Source: Prosthecobacter gellanilyticus (lineage in GTDB: Bacteria > Verrucomicrobiota > Verrucomicrobiia > Verrucomicrobiales > Verrucomicrobiaceae). Taken from it: a DNA stretch of 64,000 bases. Shown here one piece after another: positions 21,497-30,343 of this stretch. The stretch is from assembly GCF_007992435.1 (NCBI RefSeq), contig NZ_BKAG01000031.1, forward strand, positions 1-64,000, in the 5' to 3' direction. The number at the start of each line of letters is the position of its first letter. Position 1 is the first letter of the stretch. The notes beneath the pieces are model-generated. The model ran no database searches. It saw only the letters and a list, made by a program, of their open reading frames with translations, and was not told where the DNA came from. A program made the translations under genes and the position numbers.

Positions 21497-23611
21497 TCAT
21501 TTTGACTTCACATAGCCCAGGTTGGCAAAGAACTCGTCCATCTTCGTCTTGGTCTCCTCATGCAGCTTCGCATCCTTGAACATGTAGGTGTGGATCGCTC
21601 CCGGAGGTGACACATACTCGATCCGGTTTCCCGCCTTCTTCATCTCCTCGACAAACACATTCGCCCCTCTGACCGGCGTCGTCGTGTCGCCATCTCCATG
21701 AAATAGCAGCGTCGGCGGCAGTCCGGCTCGCACCTGATGCGCTGGCGAGAGCTCCTTCCACTTCTCACCGATCTTCGCGTAGCCGTAACCCTCCAGCGAG
21801 GTGTCAATCACCGGCGAGAAAAGCACCAGCGCATTCGGATGGCAGGACACCTCCAGCTTCTCGTTCTTGTGATCCACGCCATCGAACATCGCCGTCGCCG
21901 CTGCCAGATGTCCTCCTGCCGATGAGCCATTCACAATGATCTTGTCCGGATCCACCCCGAGCTCTGCCGCATGCGCCCGCACATAGCGCACCGCCGCACG
22001 GGCATCCTTCACACATTCAAAGACCGTCACCGGCGTCCCAGGCTTGAAGAGCCGGTATTGCACACTGACCGCCACCATGCCGAGCTTCGCGCAATGATCC
22101 GCGAAGAGGTACATCGACTTCGGCCCGCCACTGGTCCAGCCGCCGCCATGAATGGCCACAAAGCACGGACGCTTGTCACTGGCCTTGAATCCTTCGGGCT
22201 CAAACACATCCAGCTTCAGCTCAATGCTGCCCACTTTCTTATACACGATCTGTCGCGTGGCCTTGATGCCGGCGGCCAGTTGCGTCGCATAGCTCGCCGT
22301 CTTCGCCTCAGGTGCCTTGTTGGCCACAAGCTGCGCTAGTTGAGTCTTGGTGGGCAGCTTGTTCAGCGCATCCTCACGGATCGTCAGATGCAGCACCTGC
22401 TGCCAGCGATGTGGCATGAAGAGATGCATCACCCCATCTTCCACAAAGGCATCCAGATACGAGCACTGCGAATTGAAGCCGCTCACCTTGTGAACCGGTG
22501 CCACCGCATTCGCCATGACAAACTTCGGCTCGCTCCAGGTGTGTCCTTCATCAGAGGAAAGGGAAGCCCACACCTCGCTGCGCATCTTCATGAGCTCGGC
22601 TTTGTCACTCAGCTCGCCATTGCCGGTCGTGGGCACCTTGTTGTGATGAAAGGCCACCAACGTCTTGCCATCAGAAAGCGGAAAGAGCATCGGCGGTGCA
22701 TCCGGATGCACCAGCGTGCTCGGCGCAGGCTTCGTCCAGGTCTTGCCATCATCCTGGCTCCACGCGGTGAAAAGATGCCCCTGCGGTGTGCGGGACATGA
22801 AGAGCACCTTGCCACCACCCAGGTTCAGCGGGCGACCTTCATCCATGCGGTTGAACCCTTCCGCTGCCCATCCATTCGGTCTCGCACCTGGCAGCACGTT
22901 CCAGGTCTTGCCCTTGTCCTCGGATCGAAGCAAATATTGTTGGGTCGTGAAAGGCTTCTTCGACCAATCCGCGAGGTGCGATCCCAGCAGCCAGGTGCCT
23001 GCATCCGTCTCCGTCATGCGCATCACGGACATGCCCATGAAGCTCGGATCATTTGTCGGCTCGATCAGCTTCACCTCTGACCACGTGCGCCCGTCATCAT
23101 CAGAGGTGCGCCACCCAATCGGAGCATTCTCACGCTTGCCCTCTTCCCATGTCCACTTGCCGGGAATCGGCTGTGTGCCGAAGCAATAGATCGTCTGCGT
23201 GCCCTTCGGAGTCAGCGGAATGAATCCATGCTGCCCATACGGAATGTCATAAGCCACCGCCGGCTTACTCCAGGTCTTGCCCTTGTCCGTGGACCGGCAA
23301 ACCATCATGGAGTTGATCTTCTCGCCCTTGCTTTTGGCATAGTGATCACCTTCTGGAAACATCAGCAGGTAGTCACCATTCGGCGTGACCGTCGCCCGCG
23401 TCTCCAGAATGCGCGTCTGCGTGCGATGCACCACCTGACCCCTCATCGCGGACGTGGAAAGCAGTCCCGTGGTCTTGTCGAGCACCAGCCCCTTGGGCAG
23501 AGCCTTGGCATTCACGTCGATCCCATTGACGGTCACCGTGTCCATCAACTGGAGCGGTTCCAGCGCCAGCAAGGGTGCCGTGGTGAGAAGCAGGAGGGCG
23601 AGCGGTTTCAT
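21497..23611 (-). CDS. Secreted fusion: Asp-box sialidase-like domain plus BD-FAE-type esterase
   Basis: The 704-residue product begins with a signal peptide (MKPLALLLLTTAPLLA). Residues about 30-410 are a six-bladed Asp-box propeller with RSTDKGKTWSK, TSDDDGRTWSE, RSEDKGKTWNV, WSQDDGKTWTK and SSDEGHTWSE. The first-blade region reads RILETRATV instead of the YRIP motif. Residues about 425-700 are an alpha/beta hydrolase with oxyanion HGGGWTSGGP, nucleophile NGSSAGGH, acid FHGDGDTTTP and a late His in GAIHTY. Both catalytic modules on one chain suggest coupled deacylation and glycan cleavage. ATG 23611 was chosen for the signal peptide. The operator at 23657 lies 46 bp upstream. Confidence 0.85.
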   Translation of the reverse strand: MKPLALLLLTTAPLLALEPLQLMDTVTVNGIDVNAKALPKGLVLDKTTGLLSTSAMRGQVVHRTQTRILETRATVTPNGDYLLMFPEGDHYAKSKGEKINSMMVCRSTDKGKTWSKPAVAYDIPYGQHGFIPLTPKGTQTIYCFGTQPIPGKWTWEEGKRENAPIGWRTSDDDGRTWSEVKLIEPTNDPSFMGMSVMRMTETDAGTWLLGSHLADWSKKPFTTQQYLLRSEDKGKTWNVLPGARPNGWAAEGFNRMDEGRPLNLGGGKVLFMSRTPQGHLFTAWSQDDGKTWTKPAPSTLVHPDAPPMLFPLSDGKTLVAFHHNKVPTTGNGELSDKAELMKMRSEVWASLSSDEGHTWSEPKFVMANAVAPVHKVSGFNSQCSYLDAFVEDGVMHLFMPHRWQQVLHLTIREDALNKLPTKTQLAQLVANKAPEAKTASYATQLAAGIKATRQIVYKKVGSIELKLDVFEPEGFKASDKRPCFVAIHGGGWTSGGPKSMYLFADHCAKLGMVAVSVQYRLFKPGTPVTVFECVKDARAAVRYVRAHAAELGVDPDKIIVNGSSAGGHLAAATAMFDGVDHKNEKLEVSCHPNALVLFSPVIDTSLEGYGYAKIGEKWKELSPAHQVRAGLPPTLLFHGDGDTTTPVRGANVFVEEMKKAGNRIEYVSPPGAIHTYMFKDAKLHEETKTKMDEFFANLGYVKSK

Positions 23612-23656
23612 GGTTGGAAACATGCCATGGAGACGGCTCCTCCTTAGCATTGTTGC

Positions 23657-23675
23657 TGGTCAGCCCAGATGACCA
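23657..23675. promoter_or_regulatory. Operator copy 2, TGGTCA-N7-TGACCA
   Basis: A perfect 6-7-6 palindrome (spacer GCCCAGA, flanked by C and G) lies in the divergent region between the sialidase-like/esterase fusion (46 bp to ATG 23611) and the small basic protein gene (61 bp to ATG 23736). The spacer differs by one base from that of copy 1 (GCCCAGG). Confidence 0.8.
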
Positions 23676-23735
23676 GGACTCGCGGATGGGTTACTTTCAC
23701 TCAACCACTCGACATCACTCCTCCGTATTGAGGGC

Positions 23736-23915
23736 ATGAAACTGAACAAACCTTGGAACAAGCCCGCGCCCAAGGGCGGCCCGAAGACCAAGCTCAACCC
23801 AGAGTCCATCGCCAAGGCCAAAGCCGCCGCCAAGAAAGCCGGGCGACGTTACCCAAACCTCATCGACAACATGCGCGCTGCCGCCGAGCAGCGCGAGGCC
23901 GAGGAAGGGAAGTGA
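23736..23915 (+). CDS. Small basic conserved-looking protein (59 aa)
   Basis: ATG 23736 to TGA 23915 encodes 59 residues, beginning MKLNKPWNKPAPKGG and ending with an acidic helix. It is lysine/alanine-rich with a KAGRRYPNLIDNMRAA core. I recall similar short proteins ending in YPNLVDNM in other bacteria, but cannot name a family. The frame shows gene-like codon choice, ends 6 bp before the convergent FAD oxidoreductase, and lies opposite the sialidase-like fusion with an operator between them. A nucleic-acid-binding role would fit the charge but is not shown. Confidence 0.6.
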   Translation: MKLNKPWNKPAPKGGPKTKLNPESIAKAKAAAKKAGRRYPNLIDNMRAAAEQREAEEGK

Positions 23916-23921
23916 CAGCGG

Positions 23922-25973
23922 CTATTTCGCCAGTCGCGCAAAGTTACGGATGATCGCGCGCACATTGTCACCACCGCACTGCTGACTGGCGGCAGCGCGC
24001 TGGTTCCAGTAATCCGGTGAGGCAAAGACCTTGCGTTTCTCCAGGGCCTCCAGCGCAGCTTCGCGAGAGCTCACTGTGCTGTCAAAATGCTTCGCCATCC
24101 TCAGCAGCATCGCTTCCACTTGCTGGCCATCGCAGCTCTTGCCCTTTCGTGCATGCGCCAGCCAGTAGTCACCGGACTCGACCACCTTCTTGTCCACCAA
24201 CGTCTTCACATCATTGGTTAGCTGGGCATTCGGTTCCGCTGTGGTCGCGCTCTCTTCCGGCTTCTCCGTCGGCTTGGCGACCCGCTTCGCATGCTCGAGG
24301 ATCTGCTTCTCAGCCAGCAAGCGATCCTTCAGCGCCGCATAAGGCACATTCTGCACAGACACCTTCCCATCGATGGCCATCGATGCCGCCGCACCGGCCG
24401 CATGCCCCACCATCATGAAGACAGGCTCCATGCGCACCGAGCCATAAGCCGCGTGCGAGGCCGAAAGGCAGCTCACCACCAGAAGGTTGTCGCACTGCTC
24501 AGCCTTGGGCCGCAGCGAGCGATAGCTAATCGGGAATGCCGAAAACCCACCGACATAGAACCCGCGCTCACGATGCAGCACACCCTTCTCATCGACATAA
24601 AGAGTGACCCCGTGTGAATCGAGCGGATACGAGGCCAGCGCCACGCCGTCCTCCGCATGACGACCGCTCTTCGCGTCGTGCTCCGTCACCACATACTCAC
24701 TGATCATGCGCCTTGCTTCACGCACATAGAGCTGATGTGGAAAGTGTCCCGTGTCGGCAAACTCATCCTTGGCCAGACCCCAGCGCTGCATCTCCGTGCG
24801 CACCTCGATGGGTAGCCGTTCATCATGTCCTAGAAACCACAGCAGCCCTAGCGTGTAGTCCTTGTGCAGTTGAAAAATCTCCTCCCGCTTCTTGTGGTCG
24901 GCATCCGGCCACTCGTAGCTTGGACCATACACATCGCTGCCAAACTCACTGCCGTTGTTGGAGTCGGTCTTGCGGTTGGGCACCAGTTCAAAATTCACCC
25001 CCAAGTCTCCGCCATTGCCTCGCAATCCCATGGCTGCATGCTTGCGCGGTCCCGGCTTCACATTCTTCATCGTCGCGATGTGCCGGGCCAGCAGTTCATA
25101 ATCGAGCGGATTGTAGCTCGCTGGCTTCTCGATCGGCACGCGATTCTCCGGAATGTCCGTAAGGCACACGCGGAAGTTGTATCCCTGAACGCGATGATCT
25201 CCGCTGCCCTTTGGAGCAGGCGGTTTTGGCTCCACTCGTGGCAGCAGGCCGCTCTTCGGATCACCGGCAATCACATACGGGCTGATCTTCGGAAACGGCG
25301 CGGGTGTGAAAGGGAAAGTGCCGTTCAGAGTCTCACCATACTCTGAGTTAGGCTCGCGACCCACGATGTACTTCACCCCGGCCTTCGCCATCAGGTCACC
25401 CTCATAGCTGGCATCAATGAAGACCTTCGCCTCAAACTCACGTCCGCTCTCCATCGCGATCTTCACGATCTTCGCGCCTTCCTTGACCACGCCCTTCTTT
25501 AAATCCAGTCGCTCACCCAGCACCACCTGCACTCCGGCCTCTTTTGCCATGTCATCAAACACGGCCTTCGCGGCACGCGGTTCGAAGAGAAATGCCGCCT
25601 TGATCTCTTCCATACGCGGGCCGTCCACGCCCCAGATTTTCGGAAGCCAGCTCAGGTAGTCCTCACGCTTCTGAAACCTCCAGTTCTCCGGCTTTTTGTA
25701 GAACTGATACACCCGCTGATAAAACTCACGCGAAAGCCCGCCTATCGTCTCCGTGCTGCCATTGTCCGTCATCCCCAGCCCGCCGCTGCTCATGCCGCCG
25801 AGACGTTGCGTGGACTCGATCAGCACCGTCTTCTTGCCAAGACGTGCCGCTTCCACCGCCGCGATCACACCACCACTGGTGCCGCCATAGATGCAAACGT
25901 CCGCCGTGATGGTTTCGGCGTGTAGTGGGGAGGTCGGCCCCAGGGTAAGAATGATGAGGAGTGGGTGTCGCAT
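23922..25973 (-). CDS. Secreted FAD-dependent oxidoreductase (FAD_oxidored), type A with C-terminal tandem module
   Basis: This 683-residue exported flavoprotein starts at ATG 25973 (signal peptide MRHPLLIILTLGPTSPLHA); the frame extends 312 bp further upstream but those residues do not look like a protein. The dinucleotide fold is at about 22-55 (ADVCIYGGTSGGVIAAVEAARLGKKTVLIE), followed by GGMSSGGLGMTDNG and KVFIDASYEGDLMAKAGVKYIVGRE. Late FAD-fold blocks are FPISYRSLRPKAEQCDNLLVVSCLSASHAAYGSVRMEPVFMMVGHAAG. A C-terminal tail holds two units of about 45 residues (DYW.., then PDYWNQ.., each ending near C-x-G-x2-V). It is the third gene of a same-strand group. Substrate is unknown. Confidence 0.85.
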   Translation of the reverse strand: MRHPLLIILTLGPTSPLHAETITADVCIYGGTSGGVIAAVEAARLGKKTVLIESTQRLGGMSSGGLGMTDNGSTETIGGLSREFYQRVYQFYKKPENWRFQKREDYLSWLPKIWGVDGPRMEEIKAAFLFEPRAAKAVFDDMAKEAGVQVVLGERLDLKKGVVKEGAKIVKIAMESGREFEAKVFIDASYEGDLMAKAGVKYIVGREPNSEYGETLNGTFPFTPAPFPKISPYVIAGDPKSGLLPRVEPKPPAPKGSGDHRVQGYNFRVCLTDIPENRVPIEKPASYNPLDYELLARHIATMKNVKPGPRKHAAMGLRGNGGDLGVNFELVPNRKTDSNNGSEFGSDVYGPSYEWPDADHKKREEIFQLHKDYTLGLLWFLGHDERLPIEVRTEMQRWGLAKDEFADTGHFPHQLYVREARRMISEYVVTEHDAKSGRHAEDGVALASYPLDSHGVTLYVDEKGVLHRERGFYVGGFSAFPISYRSLRPKAEQCDNLLVVSCLSASHAAYGSVRMEPVFMMVGHAAGAAASMAIDGKVSVQNVPYAALKDRLLAEKQILEHAKRVAKPTEKPEESATTAEPNAQLTNDVKTLVDKKVVESGDYWLAHARKGKSCDGQQVEAMLLRMAKHFDSTVSSREAALEALEKRKVFASPDYWNQRAAASQQCGGDNVRAIIRNFARLAK

Positions 25974-25998
25974 GGTTGCAAAGGTGGGTAGGAAGTAA

Positions 25999-27255
25999 TC
26001 ACGCGGGCTGGCAAGCCTGTGCCAAAATTTCCATCGTTTCGTGTTGCCGCTGCTGCACAAACGCTCGGGCTTTCGCCGCTTTTGCTTTCGCTGCCGCAGG
26101 ATCCATGGCGATGGCCAGCGCCGTTGGAGCCACGCGGGCCAGTTCCTCAGGCTTGTCGAGGTCAAAGAGCCAGTCGCCCAAACCAATGTCGCGCCACATG
26201 AAGCCCTTTGTCGTCTGCTCCACGAAGCGGCAGACAATCGCCGGAATGCCATTGCCAAGCGCCATGATGGGGCTGTGCATTTCATTGCTCACTAGTCCGG
26301 CGCTGCGCACATAGGTGCTGATCGCCTCATCGGTGAGCCAGAAATTCTCCCGCCACACCACCTTGGCCTTCACATCGTCCGGCAGCGGATCATAGAGCAG
26401 TTCCTTGCCGCTCTCCATCTGCGTCGAGTCCTCCGGACAGATCAGCACCTTCATGCCGGCCTCGCGAGTGATGGCGATGATCGCATCCCGCAGCGGCGCA
26501 TGATCATGCTCCTTCATCTCCTCGTTCCGCTGATGCTTGATCTCATCAAACGCATAGTTAGGCTTTACCTTCCAGTACGGTGCATTGCGCAGGTTCGGCA
26601 GGAAGCACATGTATTTCCCTTCTTCCAGCCCATGCTGTTTCAGGAAGCTGATCGCCGCCGCATCATTGCGCACATCTGCTCCGAATGCACCATCCGGACC
26701 ATATTCGATGATTGGCGCCTTCACTCCCGCATCCTTCACCACCTTCAGTGACATGCCATCGCGCAGGAAAACGAAGCTCGCCGTGTCGAGGATGGCTTTG
26801 CAGTACTCATCCAGACCATTGTTGCGCATGATCTTCAGTCCTGGATCTCCTGCCGCCGCCATGGTGATGCCATAGATGCCGTAAGGCTTGCCCGTCTCCT
26901 GCTTCCACGCCGCCACATCTCGATGCGCCGTGAGATACGGCCCGGAGCCATGAAGCAGGAAATCATTCGTGAAAGCTTCCTCCTTCGTCTTCACGATGTT
27001 CAGCTTCGGGAAGCGCTTCCGCAGCATCTCCTCCACCCCGTTCTTCACATCCATCGGCCATAGTGTCACCTCGGCCTGCGGGATGTGTTTCTCAATCAAG
27101 CCCAGCACACCTGGTGTGTGACCGATGTCGCCAATGTTCACCGTCTGCCAGGAGGATCGCAGCACGATGCGCGGAGCCTTGCCTGTCGCAGCAAGAGATG
27201 AGATCGACGCGAAGGCCGATGCTGTGGAGGTCGTAAGAAAATCGCGCCGGTTCAT
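25999..27255 (-). CDS. Tat-exported polysaccharide pyruvyltransferase-like protein
   Basis: The 418-residue protein has a Tat signal (MNRRDFLTTSTASAFASISSLAATG). The mature part matches the polysaccharide pyruvyltransferase (CsaB/WcaK) fold: SWQTVNIGDIGHTPGVLGLIEKHIP at the start, then FLLHGSGPYLTAH, FVFLRDGMSLKVVKDAGVKAPIIEYGPDGAFG and late EMHSPIMALGNGIPAIVCRF. Family members transfer pyruvate or sugars onto cell-surface polymers. Export by Tat is unusual for that role, so it may be a repurposed glycosyltransferase-fold protein. It is 12 bp downstream of one FAD oxidoreductase gene and 25 bp upstream of another, so the three are probably co-transcribed. Confidence 0.8.
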   Translation of the reverse strand: MNRRDFLTTSTASAFASISSLAATGKAPRIVLRSSWQTVNIGDIGHTPGVLGLIEKHIPQAEVTLWPMDVKNGVEEMLRKRFPKLNIVKTKEEAFTNDFLLHGSGPYLTAHRDVAAWKQETGKPYGIYGITMAAAGDPGLKIMRNNGLDEYCKAILDTASFVFLRDGMSLKVVKDAGVKAPIIEYGPDGAFGADVRNDAAAISFLKQHGLEEGKYMCFLPNLRNAPYWKVKPNYAFDEIKHQRNEEMKEHDHAPLRDAIIAITREAGMKVLICPEDSTQMESGKELLYDPLPDDVKAKVVWRENFWLTDEAISTYVRSAGLVSNEMHSPIMALGNGIPAIVCRFVEQTTKGFMWRDIGLGDWLFDLDKPEELARVAPTALAIAMDPAAAKAKAAKARAFVQQRQHETMEILAQACQPA

Positions 27256-27267
27256 GGAAAGAGAGAG

Positions 27268-29295
27268 TTATTTGGCCAGCAACTGCACGGCATCCCCGCC
27301 CACGATGCCATCCGTGTTTTCATTCCGAATCGTGATGACGGCTGGCTTGTCCACCTCAAAAGAAAACTCACCCAGGCTAAGAAACAGCCCGTCAATCGGC
27401 GGCGCCTTCTTCTGGTTCACCGTGATGGTTTCCGAACCTCCCGCATGCTGGATCTGCACCGGCACATTGCTCGCACGATTCGGAGCCGCGGCATACGACA
27501 CACGCACCTCATAGCGACCCGTCTTCGGCACCGTCAGCTTGTAGCTGATGCTGAGCCGGCCCTTCTCGGAATTGCCATCATGCGTGCTCGCACCATCCAC
27601 GGGTGTGCCATAGCTGCTGCCAATCCAGTGGCCGACCTTCTCCGCCGCACCATCATCCATCACAAGGCCTGGCAGCTTGCTTGAGCGCGGGATCTTCGCC
27701 AGCTCAGGGAGTTCCAGCACCGCCTTTTGTTCCAGCAGCTTGGCTCGCAAAGCCTTCACATCAATGCCCTGCACACTTTGTTTCGCACGCATTGCCTGCA
27801 CCGCCGCAAGGCCCGAGGCATGCCCGAGCGCCATGTACACGGGCTCCATGCGCAGCGAGCAGTAGGCGATGTGGCTCGCGGAGAGACACACAGGCACCAA
27901 CAGGTTCTCACACTCCGCACGCTTTGGCGTCAGGCTGCGATAGGCGATCTGATACGGAAGTGCCGGTGTGTCCTGGAAGCTGCCTTCATCCCGCACTGTG
28001 CCATCTTCCGCCAGGATGCGCTGCACGATATGGCAGTCGATCAGGAACGAGCCCATGCCCACACCGTCCTCTTTAAAAATGTCCGTCTGCAGATCCTTCT
28101 GCATCATGACATGCTCGCCGATCATGCGGCGACCCTCACGAATGTAGAGCGCATAAGGCCAGTGATTGTTGTCCGCGAACTCGTCTTTGCACAAACCCCA
28201 GCTCAGCGCCTGTTTGCGAAGACTCTCGGGAACCCGCTCATCATGTCCCAGGAACCAAAACATGCCCTGCGTGAAGTCAATGTGATCCTGCCAGATGCCT
28301 GCACGCGTGGCCGCATCACCATCGGGATAACCAAAATTCGCACCCGGATAGTCCGTGGAGAAAAGCCCCTGCGCATTCAGGTCATACTTGCCATGCGAGG
28401 TCAGCCCCAAGTGAAACAATCGACCAAAGCGGACTCCAGGAAATGCCTTGATCAATCGCAGCAGCAGCTCATACCGCGAAGCATCATAGTTCGCCGGCTT
28501 GGGGAAGGGGACGAAGATCTCCGGACGCTGCGTGACACAGATGCGGAAGTTGTAGGCCTGGGTGCGATGATCTGCATCACCCGGCTTCAGCTTCGTATCG
28601 GCCGGAAACACACCAAAGATCGGCTTTCCATCTACACCCACTCCCGAGATGCTCGTCGGTGTGCCGTGAATGTAAGACGGGCCCGTGCCGCCGATCCCCG
28701 GGCACTCGCTCTCCATCACCTCCACACTGCGCGGCCTGATCTGCATCGGATGATAGCCCGCCAGCGGCTCGCCATACTGCACGCGGCTCTCCCGTCCCAC
28801 GATGTAGCTCACCTTCGCCGCCGCCATGAGATCACCCTCATAGCTGGCATCCACAAACATCTTCCCGGTGTAGGTCGTTCCATCATTCGTAGTTAGGCTG
28901 TTGATCTTCGTGCCCTCCTTGGTGATGCTCTTCAAACCCTGCGCCGTGACCAACTTCACCCCGGCCTCATTCAGCATCGCCTGAAACGCTGCCAGATTCG
29001 CACTCGGTTCCGCATACCACATGTCGCTCCCTGCCTTGGAGGCCGCCGCACGCGCAAAGAACTCACGCGGAAATCCGCCGATGGTTTGCTCCTTCCCTAC
29101 ATCACTCTTGCACAATCCGCCCGTGACCATGCCACCGATCCATTTAGTCGGTTCGATCACCACCACAGATGCACCTTCACGTGCCGCCACAATCCCCGCC
29201 GCCAGTCCCGCTGGCGTGCCTCCATAGATGACGAGATCCGTTTCAGCGGCAAAGGTTGCGGATGTCAGGAGCAGGGAAGTGAGCAGTAGCTTCAT
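27268..29295 (-). CDS. Secreted FAD-dependent oxidoreductase, type B with golvesin-like C-terminal domain
   Basis: The 675-residue protein starts at ATG 29295 with a signal peptide (MKLLLTSLLLTSATFA). The FAD fold begins TDLVIYGGTPAGLAAGIVAAREGASVVVIEP, then GGMVTGGLCKSDVG and KMFVDASYEGDLMAAAKVSYIVGRE. The later block reads IAYRSLTPKRAECENLLVPVCLSASHIAYCSLRMEPVYMALGHASG. From about 565 to the end lies a golvesin/xanthan-lyase-like beta domain (KTGRYEVRVSYAAAPNRASNVPVQIQHAGG), presumed to bind carbohydrate. It lies 84 bp after the glycerophosphodiesterase gene and 12 bp before the pyruvyltransferase-like gene. Family members include enzymes oxidising sugars or xanthan-related compounds. The specific reaction is unknown. 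Confidence 0.87.
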   Translation of the reverse strand: MKLLLTSLLLTSATFAAETDLVIYGGTPAGLAAGIVAAREGASVVVIEPTKWIGGMVTGGLCKSDVGKEQTIGGFPREFFARAAASKAGSDMWYAEPSANLAAFQAMLNEAGVKLVTAQGLKSITKEGTKINSLTTNDGTTYTGKMFVDASYEGDLMAAAKVSYIVGRESRVQYGEPLAGYHPMQIRPRSVEVMESECPGIGGTGPSYIHGTPTSISGVGVDGKPIFGVFPADTKLKPGDADHRTQAYNFRICVTQRPEIFVPFPKPANYDASRYELLLRLIKAFPGVRFGRLFHLGLTSHGKYDLNAQGLFSTDYPGANFGYPDGDAATRAGIWQDHIDFTQGMFWFLGHDERVPESLRKQALSWGLCKDEFADNNHWPYALYIREGRRMIGEHVMMQKDLQTDIFKEDGVGMGSFLIDCHIVQRILAEDGTVRDEGSFQDTPALPYQIAYRSLTPKRAECENLLVPVCLSASHIAYCSLRMEPVYMALGHASGLAAVQAMRAKQSVQGIDVKALRAKLLEQKAVLELPELAKIPRSSKLPGLVMDDGAAEKVGHWIGSSYGTPVDGASTHDGNSEKGRLSISYKLTVPKTGRYEVRVSYAAAPNRASNVPVQIQHAGGSETITVNQKKAPPIDGLFLSLGEFSFEVDKPAVITIRNENTDGIVGGDAVQLLAK

Positions 29296-29379
29296 GCGGG
29301 GGGAAGGCGGGGTGAGAAAGTCATACGCCCGAGGGAGCAAACAGCCGCCGGGTTCATTTCACGAAAGGCAGTATCAGAA

Positions 29380-30186
29380 TCACTTCAATGGCTCGATGCC
29401 AAACTCGCGGGCGACTGGCATCGCGGTCGTGACGTCATTCACCAGCGGAAAGTTCACCCCGGCCTGCCACTGACGGCGCAGACCTTCAGGCGTCTCATCG
29501 TGGTAGTAGTTCACCTTCACACCCGCCTCATTCAGCAGCTTCACCGCCTCAGTCGGCACCACACCCTTGCCGAGTAGTTGAATGAAGGATGCCTTCATCT
29601 CGATTGTTTCCTGCGCATAAGCCATCGAGTCTCCCTGGCGTTCCATGTTGCAGATGAGAATGTCAGGCACCGCCGCGCGCGCAGTTTTCGCCTGATCTGC
29701 CATCGCCGCCAGGAAGGCCTGATGTTTGCGGCCAGTCTTTTCGATCACCTTCGCCGTGGCCTCGCCAAGCGCTGCGCCGCCCTTGAGATGGCAGTTGAGC
29801 CACACATTCTTTGGAAACACTGCCAGCCCCTCCTCAAAGGTCGGAATGCGTGTGCCGGCAAACTTGGCATTCATCTTCGCGCCTGTGTCCAGCCCCTTGA
29901 TCTCCGCCAGAGTGAGATCGCTCACCTTGCCTTTGCCATTCGTGGTGCGATCCACGGTCGTGTCATGCATCAGCACCAGCGCGCCATCCTTGGTGAGCTG
30001 GATGTCGAACTCAATCATGTGAGCTCCCAACCTCACGGCCTCCTCCAGCGCCGGAATTGTGTTCTCCGGATGCGTGCTCATGGCCCCTCTGTGTGCGCAA
30101 AGCCCGCGAGTGGGCAATAGCGGGTCGGCCGCGAAACTGGAATAAAGGGGAAGAAAAAGCGCGAGGAGGGCGAAACGAAAATTCAT
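29380..30186 (-). CDS. Secreted glycerophosphodiester phosphodiesterase (paralogue 1)
   Basis: This 268-residue exported GDPD hydrolyses glycerophosphodiesters to glycerol-3-phosphate and an alcohol. It starts at ATG 30186 (signal peptide MNFRFALLALFLPLYSSFA); an in-frame ATG at 30225 would add 13 residues. Active-site blocks are complete: CAHRGAMSTHPENTIPALEEA (general-acid His, and Glu of PENT), MIEFDIQLTKDG (metal-binding E-x-D) and LMHDTTVDRTTNG (second His). It is probably the first gene of a group with the downstream FAD oxidoreductase. Paralogue 2 lies beyond the CapA fusion gene. Confidence 0.9.
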   Translation of the reverse strand: MNFRFALLALFLPLYSSFAADPLLPTRGLCAHRGAMSTHPENTIPALEEAVRLGAHMIEFDIQLTKDGALVLMHDTTVDRTTNGKGKVSDLTLAEIKGLDTGAKMNAKFAGTRIPTFEEGLAVFPKNVWLNCHLKGGAALGEATAKVIEKTGRKHQAFLAAMADQAKTARAAVPDILICNMERQGDSMAYAQETIEMKASFIQLLGKGVVPTEAVKLLNEAGVKVNYYHDETPEGLRRQWQAGVNFPLVNDVTTAMPVAREFGIEPLK

Positions 30187-30302
30187 GGGGCCAGACGAAA
30201 CGAGCCGGTTGGGAAGCTTCTTCATAGGTTTCGTAAAACACCGTTTTCGTGCTGGATGAACGAACTCGGCGGATGCAACGTTCTAGCCTCCCATGCGCTC
30301 AG

Positions 30303-30315
30303 ACCAATACTTGGT
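30303..30315. promoter_or_regulatory. 13-bp palindrome ACCAA-TAC-TTGGT
   Basis: This perfect inverted repeat lies in the divergent region between the first glycerophosphodiesterase (ATG 30186) and the hydrolase-CapA fusion. It is 29 bp upstream of the preferred ATG 30344 and supports that start over 30293. Function as an operator is a guess. Confidence 0.35.
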
Positions 30316-30343
30316 TACCCGTGTCTCGCTTCGCCATGCTTTG

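Noticed and set aside
25974-26285. Upstream extension of the FAD oxidoreductase frame at 23922
   Set aside because: It overlaps the pyruvyltransferase-like gene in another frame and lacks protein-like composition; the signal peptide starts at ATG 25973.
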